From Lineus longissimus (Eukaryota > Nemertea > Pilidiophora > Heteronemertea > Lineidae): a stretch of 64,000 nucleotides of DNA. Both the position numbers and the translations under genes were made by a program. The stretch is from assembly GCF_910592395.1 (NCBI RefSeq), contig NC_088316.1:5458001-5522000 (forward strand), in the 5' to 3' direction. The notes under the pieces were generated by a model that saw only the letters and a program-made list of their open reading frames with translations, made no database searches and had not been told where the DNA came from. Shown here piece after piece: positions 10,437-19,463 of this stretch. Every line of letters starts with the position of its first letter. Position 1 is the first letter of the stretch.

Positions 10437-12367
10437 CTCCCCAGGGGGTGCCACAGGAGGTGCTTCCAAGTAGGAAGACTCCTGGGGTGATCTATCAGGA
10501 GCTCCAGCAAGGCTGGGAACCAGGCCTGATTTGGCCAGCAAGGTGCGATGAGAGTTATTCTCAAGATCTTGTTCAGGACTGGTTGGATGAGAGGGAGGGG
10601 TGGAAACGCATATGCGTTCAGCCCGACCCAAGAGGCTGTAAGGCTGTCGACTTCCAGGGCCTCTTCGTCCGGAAGTGGAGAGTAATAGATGGGAAGGCGA
10701 TTGTTCAGCCTGGTGGCGAACAGATCTACCTTCGGAGATTGCCAAAGGCGACAAAGGTCGTCTACAATCTCCTGATGGAGTGTCCACTCTGTCTGAACTA
10801 GCTTGTTCTGACGGGACAGGGCGTCGGCAAGGATGTTGCGATTGCCCGGTATGTGTCTGGCACATATCGATACTCCAAGGTCGGCACAAAGATGGTAAAG
10901 CTCCCAAGTTAGCTGGCAAAGAATGCCGGACTTTGTGCCTCCCTGTCTCCTGACATATGCTACTACTGTAGAATTGTCGGAGAACAGGGTTACTCTCCGA
11001 TTCTTCAGGCGAAGGGAAAGAGCCCTCACGGCAAGAAGGACAGCCTTCATTTCCAATATATTTATTGGAAGAATGGTCTCCTCCCTTGTCCATAGACCTC
11101 TTATGGACATGTCCCCGTTGTTCAGATGTGCTCCCCACCCTAGTAGGGAAGCATCTGTGAACAGGGACACTTCTGGGGGCGGTGGAGCAAGATCTACACC
11201 GCTTTGGAGACGAGTCTCCGACTCCCAGAAGTTCCAGACGTTCTTGAGTAGGTATTGAGGTATCAATACCAACTTGTCTAATGGGTCCCTGTGGGGTTTC
11301 CATAGAGACATTAGAAACATCTGGATGGGACGCATATATAGACGGCCAAGGGGGATTTGGTCTGCTGCCGAATTCAGAAGTCCCAAAAGGCTCAAGCATC
11401 GCCTTGCGGGAGCTTGAGTCCTTCCTCTGAATTCTGCGACGAGATGAAGAATTTTCTTTATCCTGTCTAGGGGGGGCAGCATTTTCCCTATGGCCGTAAG
11501 GAACCGAACTCCAACGTAAACGAAGTCTTGGGATGGTATGAATTCTGACTTTGTTTCGTTGATAATCCAACCTGCGGAAACTACTTTTTGCTTTAGAACC
11601 TGAAGTTGTTGCAGTAGTAGTTCCCGCGATTTGCAACGGAGTAGCCAATCGTCTAGGTAGTGATGGAGCTTGAACCCCATCACGTTAAAGGGAGCGACGA
11701 AGGCTGTGACTATCATCGTAAAAATTAGGGGTGCCGATGCCAGACCGAACGGCAGGGCCCTGAATTGATACGTCTTTCCTTCGTAATGGAATCGAAGGAA
11801 GTGTTGATAGTCTGGATGGATCGGTACATGTAAGTACGCATCCATTAAATCCATCGATACCGCCCAATCGTTGGGCTGTATCGCCGTTGCTATAGACCTG
11901 GTGGTTTCCATCTTGAAATGAGGAACATTCAAGAAGGTGTTTAACCTGGAAAGGTCTATGATCAGCCTCCATGTCCCTGCTTTCTTGGGAACCAAGAAAA
12001 CGTGGCTGTAAAAGCCGGGGGAGCATGGATCTTGAAGGACCTGGATAGCTTGCTTCTCCAGTAATGTCGCGACCTCTGCTTGGAGGGCAGAGGCCTTGAC
12101 TGGGTCCTTCGGTGGCTGAACTGGGGTTGGATATATGGTAGTCGGGGGGGTACGGTTGAAATCTAGTTTCACTCCGTACCTCAACATGTCTGGGACTGGG
12201 GACCCCTTTGGGCACCAATCGTCCCAAATGTCTGCAAATTTTTGCAGACGGCCCCCGACTACCGGAGTCGGCTCCTTTTTGCGTCCGGGAGGAGAAAGGA
12301 GGGGGGAGTCACCTCTTCCGGCCAGCACCCCTTGGGCGAAAGGAGTGCTTAGTCGGACCGGATCCAC
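10220..12367 (-). CDS. DIRS reverse transcriptase / RNase H
   Basis: The polymerase polyprotein of the element copies its RNA into cDNA. The reverse transcriptase lies at residues about 95-290, with motif A Asp173 in SMDLMDAYLHV, FRALPFGLASAP as motif B and the catalytic YLDD at 237-240. RNase H follows at about 400-520, with Asp405 (LFTDASLLGWG), Glu439 (INILEMKAV), Asp464 (FSDNST) and an ADALSR motif. A conserved DIRS region (DLFATRLNNRLPIYYSPLPD) comes after it. The frame begins with GTG inside the end of the gag-like frame and has no obvious ATG before the RT, so expression may need frameshifting or reinitiation. The C-terminal 70 residues run over the recombinase gene. Confidence 0.9.
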   Translation of the reverse strand: MDPVRLSTPFAQGVLAGRGDSPLLSPPGRKKEPTPVVGGRLQKFADIWDDWCPKGSPVPDMLRYGVKLDFNRTPPTTIYPTPVQPPKDPVKASALQAEVATLLEKQAIQVLQDPCSPGFYSHVFLVPKKAGTWRLIIDLSRLNTFLNVPHFKMETTRSIATAIQPNDWAVSMDLMDAYLHVPIHPDYQHFLRFHYEGKTYQFRALPFGLASAPLIFTMIVTAFVAPFNVMGFKLHHYLDDWLLRCKSRELLLQQLQVLKQKVVSAGWIINETKSEFIPSQDFVYVGVRFLTAIGKMLPPLDRIKKILHLVAEFRGRTQAPARRCLSLLGLLNSAADQIPLGRLYMRPIQMFLMSLWKPHRDPLDKLVLIPQYLLKNVWNFWESETRLQSGVDLAPPPPEVSLFTDASLLGWGAHLNNGDMSIRGLWTREETILPINILEMKAVLLAVRALSLRLKNRRVTLFSDNSTVVAYVRRQGGTKSGILCQLTWELYHLCADLGVSICARHIPGNRNILADALSRQNKLVQTEWTLHQEIVDDLCRLWQSPKVDLFATRLNNRLPIYYSPLPDEEALEVDSLTASWVGLNAYAFPPLPLIQPVLNKILRITLIAPCWPNQAWFPALLELLIDHPRSLPTWKHLLWHPLGRCYHQNPGFFKFHAWNLSSCISTREAFRTSLSSACPHLKGGLPLMCIKESGLPSLPGAGRTELIRSLPLYTD

Positions 12368-14597
12368 CCTGGTTAGAGGAAGTATTTTTCCTCTTTCCAG
12401 TCCGGCGACCCTCCGCTTCCCGTCGGAAGGATCCAGCAGGAGCAGGCTGACTAGGCGGGGTAGGCCTAGGCAGGACCTGCCTGGCGTACGGGATTGAACC
12501 CGATGCCTGCTGGGGCCTCTCTATCTTTCTAGCGTTAGGTAGAGAGGTCTTGGCCCTCTGTGTCGCAGTGGGGGCATATAATTTGTCCCAATCTTTCTGT
12601 GCTTGAGCCGCCTCTTGTACAGAATCTGCGAACAGGAAAGAACCGTCCATAGGAGCGGTTCTTAAGGCCCCTTCCAGCTGGAGGGATCTGATGACATTGA
12701 GAGAGCCCAGTGCGGCGTCTCTACGGAGTAGGACGCTATTTGCTGCGGTCTTGGCGGACAGCGCAATAGCGTGCCTAATCGAATGTGACAAGGATGTCAC
12801 AAGCGATTTTGTGTCATCAGATAGTGACTCATTATCTTTTAGGGATCTGGCTAGGGCCAGGTTAGTGTGCTCTGCGTAGGAGAGCACCGCTAACGTGTTT
12901 TTGGCCAGACCCTCTTGTGCTCTAAGGTCTCGGTAAGCCGAGGAGGAGGTCACCCTAGGCACGAGTTGGTCCAGCTGTACATCGTCCTTTAATATGGAAG
13001 TCGATGCTGCAGCTGGACAGCCGGCCGAGCTGACTCGATAATAGTCAGCGCGGTACTGCCTAACGGGAGGAAGTTGTGCCGTGAACAACTTCCCCGGTTT
13101 ACACCAAGCTTCCGGTCCGACTGCCGGAAGGACAGGGATGGAAGTACGTTGGTGGGCGCCTTGTGAGTCTCTGATTGTACGCTCCAAAAGTTCAGAGACT
13201 GCTAACACCGACGGGGAGGGAGGAAGGAATTCAAGTGCCCGAGTGGAGCCTTGAGAAACCTGTGGATTGGGATCCACTTCCTGTCCCCAGAGTGAAAAGG
13301 TCGGTGTTGACAAGGCTGGCAGTTCCGGCGGGGTAGGGCACAGATCCTGCGGGAGGTACGCTCTGATCAAGGATCTGAGTGTCCTCATATCCGACAGGAT
13401 ACTGGCCTCCTCTGGTGACAGCTCCTCCTGATTGGGGGAGCGGTAGCCTGGCTGAGAACTCTCGTTCTCAGAAAATTCCTCTAAAATAGAGGAGTCGGAT
13501 GGTGGGTATCCGATGGGACCAGGCGCACCAGAGGAACCGGAACCCTGCTCCAGATGGCTGAGTCTATCAGAAAGACCTGCTACCATCTGGATGAGCTGGG
13601 ACAGTTGCTGTCCCGACTCGGGTTCTGGACCCGACGTGCGGCTTCTCTCAACGACGGGCGGTTGAGGCGAGGGTGAGCGCATAAGCGAACCCTGGAAGCC
13701 GTATGTGCGGGCGAATGGGTCTTCCGGAAGCGGAAGTTGCCCATATTCTGAACCAGAGTTCAGATGTCCTCTCTGCGTAGCTCGTTCCATGGGAACGACG
13801 CCTCTGCTACGAGGAGGGGGTGGCACTTCCGGTTGGTTCCACCCAAGAGGTTGGCCAACGTAGGAAGGTGCCTGCATTTCCGGTAGGACGAAGTCCGAAA
13901 CCGGAAATGCCCGTAACTCCTTCGCCGGTATGGAGCTACCAGAAGCCCTTTTAGAAGGAGGTACGGAGGGCGGAAACGCTGTTACCGAAGACGCATGGCG
14001 TTTCGGAGGTGGCGTTATAAGGTCCGGCCCTACTCTACTGTGTCCGTGAGGACTGGGGTTATTTCGCAGTAAAGACTGAGAAAAACCCCCAGTAGAGTCT
14101 TCGGTTACTGAAAAACGGGAACCCGCGTCAGTAACCGGAACTGCAATCGGCGGACCGGAAGCAGGGTGCTCCCGCGGGTACAAAGGGCTTGTACTCGGGG
14201 GAGCGGACGACAGGGGAACCGGAAGGTTCCCTGAGGTCCGGGGTATATTAAACCCTTGGAGACTTATTGGATGTAAGTCTCCCTTGGGACCACATACATT
14301 AATAATGTCAGATCCCGCATCCTTCGCAGCCGCGGCCGGAACCGGAACTCGGCTGACGGAAGGGGTGGTGGCGGGAGGTTTGCTAGACCTCCGGGTTATA
14401 TGCCCGGAAACGGAACCGGAAGAGGGTTTAGGCGTCTTCGCGGCCCGTTTCCCGCCACCAGACGCATTCCTTTGTGGTGAGACAAAGGATGCCGTCGGAG
14501 GGGTACGCCATATAAAAAATGGTACCAATGACAATAAAAACACTGGGAACCCCAAGTAGGCCAGAAAGGACGCAATAATTAATGGAAAGGAAAACAT
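12309..14597 (-). CDS. DIRS gag-like ORF1 protein
   Basis: A 762-residue protein from an ATG, in the position of the structural ORF1 of DIRS elements, whose product probably binds the element RNA. It is rich in Pro, Ser and Arg. A short coiled-coil-like heptad stretch (LSQLIQMVAGLSDRLSHLEQ) lies near residue 332. A structured helical C-terminal half follows from about 470, and the tail is very basic (GAGRKR at the end). No zinc knuckle is present. Unusually, the first 30 or so residues are strongly hydrophobic (MFSFPLIIASFLAYLGFPVF and on), like a signal anchor. The protein may start at a later codon. The end overlaps the RT frame by about 58 bp. Confidence 0.8.
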   Translation of the reverse strand: MFSFPLIIASFLAYLGFPVFLLSLVPFFIWRTPPTASFVSPQRNASGGGKRAAKTPKPSSGSVSGHITRRSSKPPATTPSVSRVPVPAAAAKDAGSDIINVCGPKGDLHPISLQGFNIPRTSGNLPVPLSSAPPSTSPLYPREHPASGPPIAVPVTDAGSRFSVTEDSTGGFSQSLLRNNPSPHGHSRVGPDLITPPPKRHASSVTAFPPSVPPSKRASGSSIPAKELRAFPVSDFVLPEMQAPSYVGQPLGWNQPEVPPPPRSRGVVPMERATQRGHLNSGSEYGQLPLPEDPFARTYGFQGSLMRSPSPQPPVVERSRTSGPEPESGQQLSQLIQMVAGLSDRLSHLEQGSGSSGAPGPIGYPPSDSSILEEFSENESSQPGYRSPNQEELSPEEASILSDMRTLRSLIRAYLPQDLCPTPPELPALSTPTFSLWGQEVDPNPQVSQGSTRALEFLPPSPSVLAVSELLERTIRDSQGAHQRTSIPVLPAVGPEAWCKPGKLFTAQLPPVRQYRADYYRVSSAGCPAAASTSILKDDVQLDQLVPRVTSSSAYRDLRAQEGLAKNTLAVLSYAEHTNLALARSLKDNESLSDDTKSLVTSLSHSIRHAIALSAKTAANSVLLRRDAALGSLNVIRSLQLEGALRTAPMDGSFLFADSVQEAAQAQKDWDKLYAPTATQRAKTSLPNARKIERPQQASGSIPYARQVLPRPTPPSQPAPAGSFRREAEGRRTGKRKNTSSNQGGSGPTKHSFRPRGAGRKR

Positions 14598-14893
14598 GCC
14601 TACTTGAATTAAACACTATTGCAATCGATCTGAGTCTTGTTTATTACAATAGAGCGGAGAATAGCCTACTTAACTCTACCCTACCAAGATCAAAATAATG
14701 GAGCCGGGTCGACTAAGCTAGCTAAGAAAATGTCTATAATTAAATAGACTGGACAATACTAATGCCAAGATTAGTTTGGCGGTCTACTCCGTAGGTGAAT
14801 GAACCCAAAAATCGTCTAGACTTGGCTGGTTGAATTTGGTTTTAAATCGAATTCACGGCAGCTTTGAAAAAACGATGTGCTTCGTAGAAGCAC
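14598..14893 (-). other. DIRS 5' untranslated region
   Basis: Leader of the element between ORF1 and the terminal repeat. No ORF or recognised motif. Confidence 0.5.
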
Positions 14894-15080
14894 AAGAGTA
14901 AAGACTGAATATGGCGGCATGAGATCGGCGCGATCTCGCGGGATCGGTCAGGGCGCCGCCTGGCGGCCGAGCTGTTAACTCAGTTCTCCCTTTAGAAAAT
15001 TAAAGGGATACTCTTGTGTTTGAGCCCAAATGGAGTAACATGCAAAAGTGTTCCATAGGTAAGTTTGAATGACACAAAAT
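14894..15080. repeat. DIRS inverted terminal repeat, 5' end of element
   Basis: Reverse complement of the left terminus over about 170 bp with a few mismatches. The outer end reads gaatgacacaaaat and stops where the flanking foldback repeat resumes. Confidence 0.9.
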
Positions 15081-15145
15081 ACCAATTTTGGACCAAAACT
15101 AGTGTCCTTAATAGAGAGGTGTCCGCTAAGGGAGGTTCCACTGTA
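15081..15145. repeat. Right part of foldback repeat split by DIRS
   Basis: Contains gtgtccttaatagagaggtg and ends in ggaggttccactgta, the inverse of the start of the left part at about 8,447. Confidence 0.65.
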
Positions 15146-15470
15146 ATACTAAATGTTTTATTACCAATATAAAGACCATAAAGCTGTGAAAAAAAGTGTT
15201 CTTATGCATAAAAAACAAGTAATTTTAAGTTTCAGTCAGGGGCTACAATTACCCCAAAGCCACGGAGTAATTGTAGCACCTGACCACAAGTCTTGAATTG
15301 TCTCTCGGAAGCATTGTTTTTGATAAAATGCTCTTAATCACAGGCAATATTATTGGAAGAGGTGCCACTACAAGATCAAGGCCGGTTTTTGTGAATCTGC
15401 ATGGAAATCTCTTGCGTAACCTAGGTTATAGATGAAAAAGGGGCTATAATTACTTCATTTTACCTTACAT
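15146..15470. other. Unassigned sequence downstream of MFSD8
   Basis: No gene. A tttatt at about 15,157 would read AATAAA on the minus strand and could serve as a distal poly(A) signal for MFSD8, but it lies 1.3 kb beyond the stop codon, so this is weak. Confidence 0.3.
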
Positions 15471-16566
15471 CTCAACTGAATCATTACTCCTCACCCCGAC
15501 AGCATGAGGGCCTCACGGGCCACCCAAATGGTACTAATCGTTTGTAAAATATCGTAAACATATTTCATCAAAAACATACATGTATCACCTGCTAAAAGGC
15601 AGTCCCAACTGCCATATTAAATGTGGAAAATTTTCACACATTTCTTAGATGACAAATATCAATGTACATTTATATCAAAATAATCTTTCAAAATATAACA
15701 TTAATCAATGGTCTAACATTGTATATCTCAACTGAATCATTACTCCTCACCCCGACAGCACGAGGGCCTCACGGGCCACCCAAATGGTACTAATCGTTTG
15801 TAAAATATGGTAAACATATTTCATCAAAAACATACATGTATCACCTGCTAAAAGGCAGTCCCAACTGCCATATTAAATGTGGAAAATTTTCACACATTTC
15901 TTATATTACAAATATCAATGTATATCAAAATAATCTTTCAAAATATAACATTAATCAATGATCTAACATTGTACATCTCAACTGAATCATTACTCCTCAC
16001 CCCGACAGCATGAGGGCCTCACGGGCCAACCAAATGGTACTAATCATTTGTATAATATGGTAAACATATTTCATCAAAAACATACATGTATCACCTGCTA
16101 AAAGGCAGTCCCAACTGCCATATTAAATGTGGAAAATTTTCACACATTTCTTATATTACAAATATCAATGTATATCAAAATAATCTTTCAAAATATAACA
16201 TTAATCAATGATCTAACATTGTACATCTCAACTGAATCATTACTCCTCACCCCGACAGCATGAGGGCCTCACGGGCCACCCAAATGGTACTAATCATTTG
16301 TATAATATGGTAAACATATTTCATCAAAAACATACATGTATCACCTGCTAAAATGCAGTCCCAACTGCCATATTAAATGTGGAAAATTTTCACACATTTC
16401 TTATATTACAAATATCAATGTATATCAAAATAATCTTTCAAAATATAACATTAATCAATGATCTAACATTGTACATCTCAACTGAATCATTACTCCTCAC
16501 CCCGACAGCATGAGGGCCTCACGGGCGACCCAAATGGTACTAATCGTTTGTAAAATATCGTAAACA
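15471..16566 (-). repeat. 250-bp tandem repeat derived from MFSD8 3' end
   Basis: Four full units start at 15,471, 15,727, 15,977 and 16,227 (256, 250, 250 and 250 bp), and a partial fifth spans 16,477 to about 16,566. The partial unit overlaps the last 75 nt or so of MFSD8 coding sequence, including the stop. The full units repeat that coding end plus about 170 bp of 3' UTR. Similarity to the coding exon ends at the phrase tttac, where the gene continues as MFSD8 and the repeats continue as their own UTR. The transcript's 3' UTR therefore probably contains the whole array. Confidence 0.85.
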
Positions 16567-16708
16567 CCATCGCAGCAGCTATGACAACCCCTGCAGCAGA
16601 GCCATAGGCGACCCGCACGCCGTAAGTATTGTACGCCCATCCAACGTAGATGGGACCAACGGTCCTCGCCAGACTACCGGAGGCGGTCAAGACTCCCATC
16701 ATGAAACC
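16490..16708 (-). CDS. MFSD8: MFSD8 (CLN7) last coding exon
   Basis: C-terminal exon of a major facilitator superfamily protein of the lysosomal membrane, orthologous to MFSD8/CLN7. The acceptor is ttggtttcag|GGTTTC and the frame enters in phase 0 from the preceding exon. The product reads GFMMGVLTASGSLARTVGPIYVG, the family's TASG(S)xARxxGP signature in the last helices, then a final membrane segment (GVVIAAAMVFTIF) and a YKRL end like vertebrate CLN7. The last residues (SPVRPSCCRGEE) differ from vertebrates and lie in the first unit of the 250-bp repeat, which also supplies the stop. The sorting signal at the N terminus is outside the window. Confidence 0.88.
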   Translation of the reverse strand, partial: GFMMGVLTASGSLARTVGPIYVGWAYNTYGVRVAYGSAAGVVIAAAMVFTIFYKRLVPFGSPVRPSCCRGEE

Positions 16709-18055
16709 CTGAAACCAAGAAATGAACAAGAGAATTGATTTGATGTAGATGCAATATTTTGTCCAAATAAAAGTTATTATGAAACAGTTGCCTCCATGTA
16801 GGTTTCTCTAAATGCCCACGAAGGGTCTCAAAAGAGGGTACGTTTTACATATGGAAATGCATATACATGCAGATATATATCTTTGTTTACAAAATGATGT
16901 CATTCTGACGTCATTACCGTTGGCTGCACGCGCATACTCGTATTTCAACAGAGGGGGTGGCGTGACGTGACAATATCAAATGTTTCACTTGGATATGAAG
17001 AGTTTTTCTTGCCTATCTCGTGACTTGCATGTAATTTTAGAGCAAAACTTGGATACGATTTTGTCACAATAACAGCCGTATATCATCGGTTAATCATCAC
17101 CATATTATCAAGAGAAATCTCAACAGGATGACAGTTGGACGCAAATTTTCTTCATGAAAACCATGTTGAAGAGATACATGAGTGTGCGCGCATGATGTTT
17201 ACAAATTAGCCGTGACGTCAGCAGATATCCACCTATACATGTATTGATCTAAAACGAAAAATATTTTTGCCACCACCCAAAAATTAACCAGCAAAACAAA
17301 TCCTGTCAAAAACCTGGCCATCTCCTTTTGTTTCAAGCAATGTTCTCTAACAGAGCTCATCAAAACCTAAAACATTTATCTTCATCTAAACAACTGTTCC
17401 GTTGGTTCCGTTTTGGTGCACTAGATTCTGCATGAAGATGTCACTGGGGAGCAGGTTTAGCCAAGTTATAAGACATAGTAAAGATGAAACCGACTTAAAA
17501 TTGCTCCAGGCTATAGTCCAACTCAAAAATGACATCCATCCTGCTTTGGTCATTGACACCCAGCGTACGCGCGAGTTGCGCGCTGAGTTTCACGTCAATG
17601 ACACACTTATCTCTCCATCTTTCATAAATTACACATGACCTTCATGCACAAATTACGCACGACCTATGCGCTGGGTTGCGCGTCAATGACTCGAATTTAG
17701 GGATGACAAATGTGATCTGGACTGTATTACTCTCATACTCTCTTGGTGTTGCAACCAAACAAGGTAACACCAATTTGATACCATGTATAGCAGGATCGCC
17801 GACAATCCTATTTCATCAATGTAGTTCTTCTCTTCAATACACCCACAGGCCAGTACAAGCTGGTCAAAAGATTTTAAGCCTCTTTTTGTCCAGACAAAAA
17901 CCACTCGTGTTTCATGGTAGGGTGGAAAGGTCACAGCCTAAAAAAGCAGGGTGTAGCACCCAGCTTTGAATGGAAATGCATTACCACAAAAAAGGCATGG
18001 CAAAAAGAGATAATCGAGAAGAGGGTTCACTAAACTTTCCCTCATTTCCACTCAC
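16709..18055 (-). other. MFSD8 intron
   Basis: Ends in GT (18,055) and AG (16,709) on the minus strand. Contains no recognisable exon or transposon; short ORFs inside have no family resemblance. Confidence 0.6.
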
Positions 18056-18450
18056 CTGAGGCCTTGGTCCTAATATTTTTGAAAATAATGTATTCGCTAT
18101 CACAAAGCATATTGGGTAGCCAATGGAGACGAGGGCTGACGCAGCAAGGAACTGTGCGAGGTACGTCATCGGCGTATACAGACACCATTTATGCGAGGGA
18201 TCACAACCTGCTGGTTCTGCAGTATGATTGACAGGTGGCAGCACTGATGAATTCGAGGAAGGGCTCAGAAGTAAGTCCATGGGTGTTGTCATCTGGGGCG
18301 TGTAAGTTGACGCATTTGATGACGTATAATTCACTGAAGACGAGGTTTGCACTGACGTTGTAAAGTTTAACGCCGATGTTGTCAAATCCATGGATGTGGT
18401 CAAGTTCCCTGGCACCGGCGTTGTTGAGTTGTGCATCGAAGGGCCTATGA
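18056..18450 (-). CDS. MFSD8: MFSD8 (CLN7) exon with expanded luminal loop
   Basis: Acceptor tttcttgcag|TCATAG and donor CCTCAG|gtgagt. It enters in phase 1 and leaves in phase 0. The first 85 or so residues are a Ser/Thr-rich stretch with seven N-glycosylation sequons (NST, NLT, NFT, NYT, NAS, NSS, NHT), expected to face the lysosomal lumen. It is followed by CDPSHKWCLYTPMTYLAQFL and SIGYPICFVIANTLFSKILG, which match the family's CSxxxxWCLYTPVxxLAQFL and GYPxxxxxSxTLYSKILGP signatures. The loop is longer and more sequon-rich than the corresponding vertebrate loop as I recall it. Confidence 0.88.
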
Positions 18451-19359
18451 CTGCAAGAAAATGAAGCTAGATAATAAGCGTATAACACTCTAAAGCTGTG
18501 TTCACACTAGCGTTTTAATACGAATTGAATACGAATTAAAACCTGAATTCGTATTAACTGTTCAGACTGAAATCGTTTTGGAACGATGCCAAATTGGTTT
18601 TTCGAAAACGGTTCCCGCACCGTATTGAATTCGCATCAGAATTCGGATCGCCCGATACGCATTCGGTCTGAACAACTCAATGCGCATTAACAAGGCTGCC
18701 TTCCTGTTCGCATGGGCATTATGTTAGTTCCGTTCTAGCGCATGGAGAAAGCATGATAAATGTCAAGTCGGGCACACGCGTTTGTCGCAATAGGGTTTAC
18801 TACATGATGGACCAAATTTTGGGGAACAGGCCCATCACCGACCCTGCGCGTGTTATCGATACTGCTGCAATGGCTGCTGGAACCGGTAGGCACACCCCTG
18901 TGCCTAGGTGAAGGATTGATGAGGGTGCCGGCAACACTCCCCCACTGCCGGCGTTGCCGTTCCTCATCTTGTTGGACATCCATCTCCATGCACGCATGCC
19001 ATGTTGTTGTTGTAGCGGAGACATTTGCACCTCCCGATCAGGAGAGACGATTTGTTCTCCTAATGGTCAATAGGCGGCGATACTGGTTAATGCGCATTGG
19101 CATGTTGTGTGTGAACACCCCCAATTAATGCGAATTAACGTTGATTCGTATTCTGGGGCACGTATTCCGGAATGCGCAATCAATACGTATTCAGTGTGAA
19201 CGCAGCTTTAAGAACACCGGATTTTCCAAAATTACTGAACAAATTTCTCCTCTCCATGACAGGCCAGCCTGGCAGGTTAGAACGCCTGCAGGATACTCAG
19301 CAAGCTTGGAAACTGACTCTCTGGACTGATGATGTTGTATTATCCTAATCGATTCTTAC
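18451..19359 (-). other. MFSD8 intron occupied by a miniature transposon
   Basis: Donor GTTG|gtaaga at the 19,359 side and acceptor at 18,451. About 80% of the intron is the 716-bp inverted-repeat element listed separately. Confidence 0.7.
18491..19210. mobile_element. 716-bp non-autonomous DNA transposon with TA flanks
   Basis: The ends are aagctgtgttcacact (from 18,493) and agtgtgaacgcagctt (to 19,208), inverted repeats with one mismatch in 16 bp. They are flanked by TA on both sides. The subterminal parts share tacgaatt/aattcgta-like words in opposite orientation. No transposase frame is convincing. A TA duplication fits Tc1/mariner-like or related superfamilies; a 3-bp TAA/TTA reading would point to PIF/Harbinger. 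Confidence 0.75.
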
Positions 19360-19463
19360 CAACATATTGGAAGTTGGGAAACTTGTTTCCCCAGGGCAGG
19401 TAGATGAAGAAGCCAATCAAAATGATGAGGAAGCCAAGCAGCATCATCACTCTCTCAGGGATC
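19360..19463 (-). CDS. MFSD8: MFSD8 (CLN7) exon 3' of the giant intron
   Basis: Acceptor ctcttttcag|GATCCC and donor GTTG|gtaaga. The first base completes the Arg codon left open by the exon at 61,397-61,531 (CG|G), and the last G opens a Val codon completed by the next exon. It encodes IPERVMMLLGFLIILIGFFI then YLPWGNKFPNFQYV, matching the vertebrate LLPWGNQFP region after a transmembrane helix. It is separated from its upstream exon by 41.9 kb of intron carrying the CDC25 array. Confidence 0.9.

Larger units (their letters stand above)
8545..15080 (-). mobile_element. Complete DIRS-type tyrosine recombinase retrotransposon
   Basis: A 6.54-kb element transcribed leftwards. It encodes, from right to left, a gag-like protein, an RT/RNase H protein and a tyrosine recombinase, in overlapping frames. 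It is bounded by inverted terminal repeats and has an internal complementary region near its 3' end that joins the complements of both termini. That arrangement defines the DIRS order, in which a circular DNA intermediate is integrated by recombinase rather than by a DDE integrase. The precise ends were read from the internal region. No target-site duplication is present, as expected for DIRS. All three frames lack stops, so the copy looks young. Whether it is active is unknown. Confidence 0.92.

Noticed and set aside
10437-11648. Upstream extension of the recombinase frame to 11,648
   Set aside because: It begins with TTG, overlaps RT/RNase H in another frame, and shows low-complexity Ser/Pro/Arg content typical of an off-frame reading.
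15471-16566. CRISPR-like array (regular 250-bp repeats)
   Set aside because: The units are contiguous 250-bp tandem copies without spacers, in a eukaryotic intron and UTR setting.
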